From: Bacteroidales bacterium
GTDB taxonomy: Bacteria; Bacteroidota; Bacteroidia; Bacteroidales; Bacteroidaceae
Direction of reading: 5' to 3'
Assembly: GCA_030528715.1 (NCBI GenBank)
Contig: JAUMYJ010000003.1
Span: 62,001 to 126,000 of the forward strand
DNA: 64,000 bases
Below, piece after piece: positions 45,230 through 53,500 of the stretch. The notes under the pieces were generated by a model. That model had not been told where the DNA came from and did no database searches. It worked only from the letters and a program-made list of their open reading frames with translations. A program made the translations under genes and the position numbers. How positions within the stretch are numbered: position 1 is the stretch's first letter; each line of letters opens with the position of its first letter.

Positions 45230-47284
45230 ATGAAGAAATACTTTGTACTGCCGCTCTTGTTGCTCTCATTGAGCCTAGCGGTCATGGCACAGGGGCTTAA
45301 CCCTGTCAAGTTTAAAGTGAGCCAAAAGCGTGTGTCACCTACCGAGGTAGACCTTGTGTTTAGTGGTACAATTGCGGCGGGGTGGCACGTTTATTCTACC
45401 AACTTAGGCAACCAAGGACCTACCGAAGCCACCTTTAACATCGACCAGCAGCAAGGCGTAGCACTCGTAGGCACACTCAAAGGCCAAGGCAAAGAGCAGG
45501 CTAAATATGACAAGCTCTTTGCTATGAATGTGCGCTATTATGAAGGGAGTGTTACTTTTGTACAGCGCGTGCAGCTCACGGCCAAAGATTATGTGCTAAA
45601 AGGTTATTTAGAATATGGCGCATGTGACGATGCGCAGTGCCTACCACCTACGGCCGTTGATGTTACGCTCCAAGGGAGTGATGGGCCTTCTGCTACGACC
45701 GCTGCACTGCCTAATGCTGTTGAAGCCAAACCTGATGCGCGCATACAAACGGCAGCCTCAGCTGCTACTTTAAGCTCCACCGATAGTGTGGCAGCCTTGG
45801 CAGATACAGTTGTGGTATCTTCTGCCGAGGTTGCTCCTGCAATGGCCGATTTATGGTCGCCTGTTATCGATGAGCTGCAAGCACTCAGTGGTGATGCCGC
45901 TCACACTACGAGCAACCTCTCGCTTTGGCTTATATTCGCGATGGGCTTTGGCGGTGGTTTGCTAGCCTTGTTTACACCTTGTGTTTGGCCTATTATCCCT
46001 ATGACGGTAAGTTTCTTCCTCAAACGCACGAAAGATCGCGCCAAAGGTATACGCGATGCCGTGGTGTATGGCTTGTCAATTATTGTCATTTACGTGGGTT
46101 TAGGACTTATTGTCACAAGCATTTGGGGGCCTAGTGCGCTCAATGACTTATCAACCAATGCCTACTTCAACATTCTTTTCTTTTTGATGTTGGTGGTGTT
46201 TGGTGCGAGCTTCTTGGGGGGCTTTGAAATAACGCTTCCTGCTTCGTGGACACAAGCGGTAGATAGCAAGGCAGAGGCTACTACGGGCTTTTTGAGTATT
46301 TTCCTTATGGCCTTTACGCTGGCTTTGGTAAGCTTTTCTTGTACAGGCCCGATTATAGGCTTTTTACTTGTTGAGGTAGCCACTACTGGCACGATGATAG
46401 CCCCTACGATGGGTATGCTTGGTTTTGCAGTCGCACTAGCTTTGCCATTTAGCATCTTTGCACTCTTCCCTTCGTTGCTTAGCAAAGCGCCCAAAAGTGG
46501 TGGCTGGATGAACGTCATTAAAGTGTCACTTGGTATTTTAGAGCTTGCTTTTGCACTTAAATTCTTGTCTGTGGCAGACTTGGCTTATGGCTGGGGAATA
46601 CTCGACCGTGAGGTGTTCTTGGCTTTATGGATAGTATTGTTTGGTACGCTAGGCTTCTACCTGCTAGGCAAGTTGCGTTTCCCTCACGACGATGCGCCAA
46701 CGGCCGTAAGTGTGCCTCGCTATTTCATGGGTGTTATCGTATTGGCCTTTACCATCTACCTCGTACCAGGCCTTTGGGGGGCACCACTCAAAGCTGTGAG
46801 TGCTTTCTCACCGCCCATGAGTACGCAAGATTTCAAGGTCGTAGATGAGGCTGTGCACCCACAATTCAAAGACTACGAGGCAGGTATGGCCTATGCTAAG
46901 CAGGTGGGCAAGCCTGTCATGATTGACTTTACGGGCTTTGGCTGTGTTAATTGTCGCAAGATGGAAGCCAGTGTGTGGCAAGACCCTAATGTGGCTCAAA
47001 AGCTTAATAAAGACTATGTGTTAATATCGCTCTATGTGGACGACAAAACACGATTGCCCGAACCGATAGAGGTCGAGCAAGGGGGTGAAAAGCGTACGCT
47101 ACGCACCATTGGCGATAAGTGGAGCTATTTGCAGAGTAGCAAGTTTGGCTACAATGCACAGCCTTTTTACGTGTTGCTAGACCATCAAGGGCGGCCACTG
47201 ACTGGTAGCTACACTTATGACGAGCGTGTAGACCATTATTTACGCTTCTTAGATGCAGGTCTCAACGCTTTTCAAAAGCAATAA
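45230..47284 (+). CDS. dsbD: Protein-disulfide reductase DsbD
   Basis: The 684-residue protein begins MKKYFVLPLLLLSLSLAVMAQ (signal peptide). The periplasmic N-terminal domain carries the redox cysteine pair in YGACDDAQCLPP. The membrane domain from about residue 230 to 500 has eight spans, with cysteines in LFTPCVWPIIP and VSFSCTGPIIG that carry electrons across the membrane. The C-terminal thioredoxin domain has GFGCVNCRKMEASVW. It passes cytoplasmic reducing power to periplasmic proteins. An ATG at 45221 would add three residues. An M16 protease gene follows after 36 bp on the same strand. Confidence 0.95.
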   Translation: MKKYFVLPLLLLSLSLAVMAQGLNPVKFKVSQKRVSPTEVDLVFSGTIAAGWHVYSTNLGNQGPTEATFNIDQQQGVALVGTLKGQGKEQAKYDKLFAMNVRYYEGSVTFVQRVQLTAKDYVLKGYLEYGACDDAQCLPPTAVDVTLQGSDGPSATTAALPNAVEAKPDARIQTAASAATLSSTDSVAALADTVVVSSAEVAPAMADLWSPVIDELQALSGDAAHTTSNLSLWLIFAMGFGGGLLALFTPCVWPIIPMTVSFFLKRTKDRAKGIRDAVVYGLSIIVIYVGLGLIVTSIWGPSALNDLSTNAYFNILFFLMLVVFGASFLGGFEITLPASWTQAVDSKAEATTGFLSIFLMAFTLALVSFSCTGPIIGFLLVEVATTGTMIAPTMGMLGFAVALALPFSIFALFPSLLSKAPKSGGWMNVIKVSLGILELAFALKFLSVADLAYGWGILDREVFLALWIVLFGTLGFYLLGKLRFPHDDAPTAVSVPRYFMGVIVLAFTIYLVPGLWGAPLKAVSAFSPPMSTQDFKVVDEAVHPQFKDYEAGMAYAKQVGKPVMIDFTGFGCVNCRKMEASVWQDPNVAQKLNKDYVLISLYVDDKTRLPEPIEVEQGGEKRTLRTIGDKWSYLQSSKFGYNAQPFYVLLDHQGRPLTGSYTYDERVDHYLRFLDAGLNAFQKQ

Positions 47285-47320
47285 TTTACGATCTATTTAT
47301 ACAACAAAACTCACAAAACC

Positions 47321-50149
47321 ATGCAAATTCGCAAATTACTCGTAGTAACGGCTGTGGCTATCACAGCTATGCTGCCATGGGCTACTCGTGCGCAACAATT
47401 GCCCGACTTGCCCATAGACGATCAAGTGCGTATAGGCAAGCTCGATAATGGCTTGACTTATTATATTCGTCATAATGAATGGCCTAAGGAGCGCGTTAAT
47501 TTCTACATCGCTCAGCGTGTGGGGTCTATGCAAGAAGAAGAAAATCAGCGTGGCTTGGCGCACTTCCTCGAGCACATGGCATTTAATGGCACGCGCCACT
47601 TCCCTGGCAACTCGCTCATAAAGTATTTGGAAAGCATCGGTATTAAGTTTGGCGCGCAGCTCAATGCCTATACTGGCTTTGACGAGACGGTGTATAACAT
47701 TAACGAGGTCTCTACCGCTTCACGTGGCTCTATTGACTCGTGCCTGCTCATTCTGAGCGATTGGGCTGATGGGCTTACTTTGCCAGGCGAGGAAATCGAG
47801 AAAGAGCGTGGCGTTATCAAAGAGGAATGGCGCATGAGTAGCACTGCACAAATGCGTATCTACGAGCGTCAGTTACCTAAGCTCTATCCCGATAGTCGCT
47901 ATGGTGTGCGCTTGCCTATTGGTAAGATGGACGTGGTAGAAAACTTTCCACATCAGGCCTTGCGCGACTACTACGAAAAATGGTATCGCCCCGATTTGCA
48001 AGGTATCATAGTCGTTGGCGATATAGATGTAGACTATATCGAGGCCAAAATCAAAGAGCTCTTTGGCAATATTAAGATGCCTGCTAACCCAGCTCCACGC
48101 CTTGACCTTGCCGTAGAAGACAATGCTAAGCCCATTTATGCCATTGATAGCGACAAGGAGCAAACGACGGCGCTTATCATGGCCATGCGCAAGCTCGAAG
48201 CGCCTTCGCGCGAGTTTAAGGCCAATACCCTTTATTACCTCAGTGACTTGATCGAAAACAGCGTGGCTACGATGCTCAATAATCGTCTCACGGAGGCCTC
48301 ACGCAAGCCAGAGTGTCCTTATGTTTTTGCTGGTGTAGACTTTGGCGACTTCCTCGTAAGTCCTACTAAACGCGCATTTTCTGTTATTGTGAGCCCTAAG
48401 CCTGGCCAAGAAAAAGCTGCGCTACAAGCTGTACAAGAAGAAGTCTTGCGTGTGCAAAAGTTTGGTTTCAAGCCTGGTGAGTTTGCTCGCTATAAGAGTG
48501 AGCGCAACACGGCTATGGAAAATAGCTATAACAACCGCAACCGCCGCTACAACGACACTTACGCTCGCGAATACGTCAAGCACTTTACACAAGGCGAGCC
48601 TATCATGAGTGTAGAGCAGCGCTATGGTTTATACACGCAGTTTATGCCTATGATACCACTCGAAGCTATCAACCAAACGGTGCAGACTGCATTCGAGCAG
48701 ACCGATAGCAATCTCGTGGTATTGGCCATGTACCCACAAAATGAAGGTGTGGCTATCCCTACCCAAACGGATCTCGAAAATGCCTTTGCCGATGCTGCCA
48801 AAGCACAACTGACCGACTATGTAGACAATGTTAAGACCGACCCATTTATAGCCCAAATACCTGCCCCCAAGAAAATTAAGAAGGAAGAGGCTACCAAATT
48901 TGGCTATACGCTTTGGACACTGCCTAATGGTGCGCGTGTGTTCTATCGCAAAACCGACTTTACCGAGGGGCGTCTAGCTTTCTACGCCATGAGTCAAGGT
49001 GGCTTGTCACGTGTGGCCGACAAGGACGTTACAAGCTACATTCTCTACGATGGTGTGATGGAGCGCAATGGTATCGGTGACTTTACTGCCGAAGAGTATA
49101 CTAAGCGCATTGCTGGTATCGATGCCGAAGTTGCTAGCAATATAGGCTCACTCTACGAGACACTCAATGGCTCTGCTGCCAAGAAAGACCTTCGCACGCT
49201 CTTTGAGCTCATTAACTTGCAGTTTGGCCCAGTAAAAGACGACCCACAAGCCTTCGAGCAGTGGCGTACCTCTACTGCTGTGATGCTCGAAAATATCAAT
49301 AAAAACCCCACCAAGGCTTTTGGTGACTCATTGCGCAAGGTGATGTATGGCGACAACCCTCGTCACGCACAGCTCACTCCCGAGCTCCTAGCTCAGGCAG
49401 ATTATGCTGCTATCAAGCGTTTGCACAAAGAGCGTTTTAACTCGGCTGGCGACTTCGATTTCGTCTTTACAGGTGACTTTGATGTAGACTCGCTCCGTCA
49501 CTTTACCGAGACCTACATTGCTACACTACCAGGTGTTAAGAAACGCGAAACCTACACCGACCCCAAACTCTCAAAGTTTGTAGGTCAACGCCATGTAGAC
49601 TTCCAGCGTGAGATGGAGAGCCCACAAGGTATCTTAATGCACTTCCGTTTTGCTAAGGCCGACTATACACAACCCAATGAAGTGGCAGCAGCTGCCTTGG
49701 GCGACATTCTCTCATTCCGCTACCTCGAAAGCATTCGCGAGAAGCATGGCTATGTGTATAGTATCGGGGCTAGTGGTGGCGTAAGTAAGGCTTATGACGA
49801 GAGCCGCTTTGCGCTCCAAGTACAAGCCCCTGGTGTAACGCCTAGCAAGGCCGACTCTGCCCTAGCCATAATCAATGCCGAGGTAGAGAACATTGCACAG
49901 CAAGGTGTGACAGCCGAAGAGCTCGCTAAGGTCAAAGAGCATTGGCTCAAATCGTTTGCTGATGACCAAAAGACCAATAGCTATTGGGCTAGCACGCTTG
50001 TAGAGTATATTCGTTATAATAAAGACGACTATACCAACTACGAAGCCCTCGTCAAGCAGCTTACTTCTGCCGACGTACAGCGTGTGGCACAAGCATTGCT
50101 GCGCGACAACCATAAGGCTACGGTTATTATGCGTCCTGCTGACAAGTAA
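47321..50149 (+). CDS. Exported M16 family zinc metalloprotease
   Basis: The 942-residue protein starts with a signal peptide (MQIRKLLVVTAVAITAMLPW, cut after RAQ). The inverted zinc motif HFLEH (H81, E84, H85) sits in a canonical M16 first domain (LDNGLTYYIRHNEWPKERVN before it; ERGVIKEEW downstream supplies the third ligand region). The second, inactive half repeats the fold (YTLWTLPNGARVFYRKTDF). This full-length two-domain layout resembles the PqqL-type periplasmic peptidases of Bacteroidetes, which degrade peptides in the periplasm. It probably shares the dsbD transcript. Confidence 0.92.
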   Translation: MQIRKLLVVTAVAITAMLPWATRAQQLPDLPIDDQVRIGKLDNGLTYYIRHNEWPKERVNFYIAQRVGSMQEEENQRGLAHFLEHMAFNGTRHFPGNSLIKYLESIGIKFGAQLNAYTGFDETVYNINEVSTASRGSIDSCLLILSDWADGLTLPGEEIEKERGVIKEEWRMSSTAQMRIYERQLPKLYPDSRYGVRLPIGKMDVVENFPHQALRDYYEKWYRPDLQGIIVVGDIDVDYIEAKIKELFGNIKMPANPAPRLDLAVEDNAKPIYAIDSDKEQTTALIMAMRKLEAPSREFKANTLYYLSDLIENSVATMLNNRLTEASRKPECPYVFAGVDFGDFLVSPTKRAFSVIVSPKPGQEKAALQAVQEEVLRVQKFGFKPGEFARYKSERNTAMENSYNNRNRRYNDTYAREYVKHFTQGEPIMSVEQRYGLYTQFMPMIPLEAINQTVQTAFEQTDSNLVVLAMYPQNEGVAIPTQTDLENAFADAAKAQLTDYVDNVKTDPFIAQIPAPKKIKKEEATKFGYTLWTLPNGARVFYRKTDFTEGRLAFYAMSQGGLSRVADKDVTSYILYDGVMERNGIGDFTAEEYTKRIAGIDAEVASNIGSLYETLNGSAAKKDLRTLFELINLQFGPVKDDPQAFEQWRTSTAVMLENINKNPTKAFGDSLRKVMYGDNPRHAQLTPELLAQADYAAIKRLHKERFNSAGDFDFVFTGDFDVDSLRHFTETYIATLPGVKKRETYTDPKLSKFVGQRHVDFQREMESPQGILMHFRFAKADYTQPNEVAAAALGDILSFRYLESIREKHGYVYSIGASGGVSKAYDESRFALQVQAPGVTPSKADSALAIINAEVENIAQQGVTAEELAKVKEHWLKSFADDQKTNSYWASTLVEYIRYNKDDYTNYEALVKQLTSADVQRVAQALLRDNHKATVIMRPADK

Positions 50150-50179
50150 GTACGCTTACTTTACACCTAATTATCTCTG

Positions 50180-50208
50180 CCGTCTACTTCGCTTGTCGAG
50201 GTAGGCGG
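50180..50208 (+). terminator. Hairpin after the M16 gene
   Basis: ccgtctacttcg (50180-50191) pairs with cgaggtaggcgg (50197-50208), with two G-U pairs, around cttgt. Confidence 0.55.
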
Positions 50209-50228
50209 TAGTGTTGTTGTTGGCTTGG

Positions 50229-50312
50229 CTCAATGTGTTGTATCGTGTCGTGATACACTTGTGCCACGTCACGATACAAACGTATCACGACGAGGCACAA
50301 AGATTTGGTCTT
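50229..50312. repeat. 21-bp-period palindromic array B
   Basis: Four 21-bp-spaced sites read CAATGtgttGTATC, GATACacttGTGCC, GATACaaacGTATC and GGCACaaagATTTG, with the left core at 50234, 50255, 50276 and 50297. The consensus is the same as array A at 928-1011, 49 kb away, including the words GATAC, GGCAC, GTATC and GTGCC. It lies in the 413-bp space between the M16 and M60-like genes, which holds no other gene. Confidence 0.6.
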
Positions 50313-50458
50313 AACTGATGTGACTTAGTGGCAGTGTAAGGAGGAGTGTGGGCGCGTTTTATGTTCGCTATCCCCTTTGACTTGCACTATTGGCTCTATG
50401 CTGTGCTGTTATGAGGTGTTTTAGGGATAGTTTTTATGTCTACTTATATTTTTATTGG

Positions 50459-50466
50459 TATCTTTG
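50459..50466 (+). promoter_or_regulatory. -7 promoter element (TATCTTTG) for M60-like gene
   Basis: TATCTTTG lies 97 bp before the ATG at 50563, implying a leader of about 90 nt. Confidence 0.65.
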
Positions 50467-50562
50467 TAGAACGTTATTTATAGCTACTTATGTAGGCTGT
50501 GATATAACGTCTTTTAGCACGCTTTTTATCCCTTATTTTTTATATTTCATAACCGATAACGC

Positions 50563-53500
50563 ATGCGTATTTCTACTTTTTTCGCACGCTGTCTTATGCT
50601 GTGTCTAGGTTTGTGCTTGTCCTTAGTGGCTATGGCACAAACACCTGTCACGCAGTTCGAAGACGGCCAGTATTATCACCTTAACAATGTAGCTTATCCT
50701 GACCGCTGGGCTACGATATTACTTGCTGGCGACACTCCCGAAGCTCATGCGCTTCTTGAGCGTCCAAACGATGTCGCACAGCTGTGGCAGGCCGTAGCCA
50801 TAGGTTCCAAGTGGGGCTTGAAAAACGTGGCTACGGGGCAGTACCTCTCTACGGGTGCTAATGCCTCTGCCACCATTCGTTTTACCGATACGCCCGAGGG
50901 CTTTACCGTATCGGTTGTCGATGCAGCACTCGGTACATTGGCTTTTCAAGGCCGCAGTCTAGGTGTTCATGCTTCCAAGAGCCAAGGCTATTCGATTGTG
51001 GGCTGGTATAATGATGGGCCAGCTTCACATTGGAAGGCAATTCCTTCTACGATGACGCCTGAGCAAATTGCCACCGGCAAGCAAAAGTATACTGATATAT
51101 TAGCCGAGCAGACTAATGCTTCTGCATTTACGACTAAGCTCCTTGTGTTTTTTGAAGATTATGCTTGTACTACGCTCAAGCCAGCTTACCGCTCACTTAG
51201 CGATGAGGCACTGCGTAGTGCCTTAGCTGCCGAGGGGCTAAGTGCTAAGTTGCAAGAAGTGGCTGTACGTGTTAAAAACAATCAGTGGCACACTGATGCT
51301 ATGGCCAATACGTATGAGCGCAACTTCCGTATTGCTAGCTATGGTGCATATAGCGACCCTGAGCAGTGGGCTAGACCTTCTAATAAACTAATGGTTACGA
51401 GCTTTCGTTACTCTCAGCTAACCAATCCTACGGGTATTAGCGTAGCAGCCGACCAAGTGCTTTACCTTTTTGTAGAGAGCGATGTGCCTGCTGGTACTAC
51501 GCTACGCGCAGAGCTGGTTTCGGGGCATGCAGCAACTGGTCGCCAGTATAGCCTGCGTAAGGGCTTCAATGCGATCTATGCAGGCAGCGATGCGCAGCTC
51601 TTTATCTATTACAACATTGATAACATTAGTATGCGCCTTGACCAAGCACCTCCTGTGAAAATTCACGTAGAGGGTGGTAAGGTAAATGGTTACTTTGATG
51701 TAAAGAAGCATACGCAAGACGACTGGGCAAATATGCGTGCATTGATGCCTCATGGCTTTTTGGCTGAGCCTGTGTTTTTTGTTAAGTCGGAAACACTACT
51801 ATTTAGCCTCGTGCGCAATAGTGTTATCCAATCAGATGATCAAAAGAAGTGGTGGTTTCGTGGTGAGAACAAGGGTCTCGCTGGCTGGACTAAACTATGG
51901 GATAACATTCACCAAGAGCAGCGCAATATGCTCTCGGTAGAGCGTTATGCCGACCGCTTTAATTGTATACTCTTCGTGGACGAAAGCAAGGGACTCTATG
52001 CCACCAACTATGGTGTGTATATGGGAGGTGCTGCACGCGACTCGTATACCGGCCTATACTATGGCAACAACAATTATAATGGTGGCAACGTGTGGGCGAT
52101 AGCTCACGAAATAGGGCACCACTACCAGCAATTGTTTACCACAGCTGGCACGTTGGAGTGCTCTAACAACCTTTTTGCCAACATATCTATGTGGCGTATG
52201 GGTACGATGGTGAGTCGTGGCTCTGCATTGCAACGCCAGTTTGACAAATTTAATAACAATGTGCCATGGTCTAAGCGTAGCATCGAAGACCGCTTCCGCA
52301 TGTATTATCAGCTGTGGCAATACTATGTAGAGCTCGGCCATAAGCCTACTTTCTTTAAAGAGCTACTTGATAAGTTTCGCGAAACGCCACTCGTGTATCG
52401 CAACCATCAAACCAACCCCAGCACGGCTAAAACAGACTTCTTGCAGTTTGCGCGCTTTTGTGCCGATGTGGCACAAGAAGACCTAACGGAGTTCTTTGAG
52501 TTTCACGGCTTTTTTAGCGAGACGGGTACAGCCGTACTCATGCTCTATGGAGATGGTTTTTATGATGGCCCAGGAGGCTATGGCAAGCAATATCTCACGA
52601 TTACACAAGAGGAGATAGACGAGACGAAGCGTTATTTGGCGCGCTATCCTAAGAAGCGTGGCAGCTTGTTTTTTATTGACGACCGTATCAAGCAAACGCC
52701 AGCTACCAACCCCGATGCTCCTGCTGGCACCATGCGCTTTACTAATAGCAGTGGCGTAACGCCTGGCAACCCTAGTATCGTAGGTGATGTGGGCATGTAC
52801 ACAGATTATGCCCCTGCAACAGCACAGCCTGCTACGCCTGCCGTGGTAAGCCTCGTAGGTCGCACGCTCAGTGTGACGGGAGAAGCTGCCGTAGGCTATA
52901 AAGTTTATGATGAGACAGGCCGCCTTATCTTCGTGGCCAACCGCCACACCTTTACACTACCAGAGAGTATAGACCTTACTAAAATTACAGTCAAAGTAGG
53001 TGGTGGTGATGGTAGTGAGCAGGTGGTTATGAAAGATGGCGAGGTGCTTGCGCCTTACACACCTGCCGTGCCCATCTTGGTAGCAACGGTAGAGGGTGCG
53101 CCTGAGTACACCTACACACTACGTCAAACGACTCATGATACACGCTACATCGGTAGCACCACAGCTCCTGCAACTGAGGCTAATAAGGCACAGCTTGCTT
53201 TTTATGCTAGTGCGACCAAAGGGCACTATTACATCTATAATGTAGCTGCGGGGCAATGGCTTGCACATACCGACCTCAATACAAGCCCCGTGCGTGTAAC
53301 ACTCGTAGCCACTAAGGGTGAGGCTAGCCTATGGCAAGTAGAGCATGAGGCTACTACAAGTACAGTAGACATTCTGCCTGCTGCCACGGCTAACACAGCT
53401 GCTGCTGCACGTACTGCTTGGGAATGGACGAGTGACCCTGAACTTACGTTAGCCGCTCGCACAGATGCCGACGCTTCGTGGCGCTTGGCGCTCACTACGC

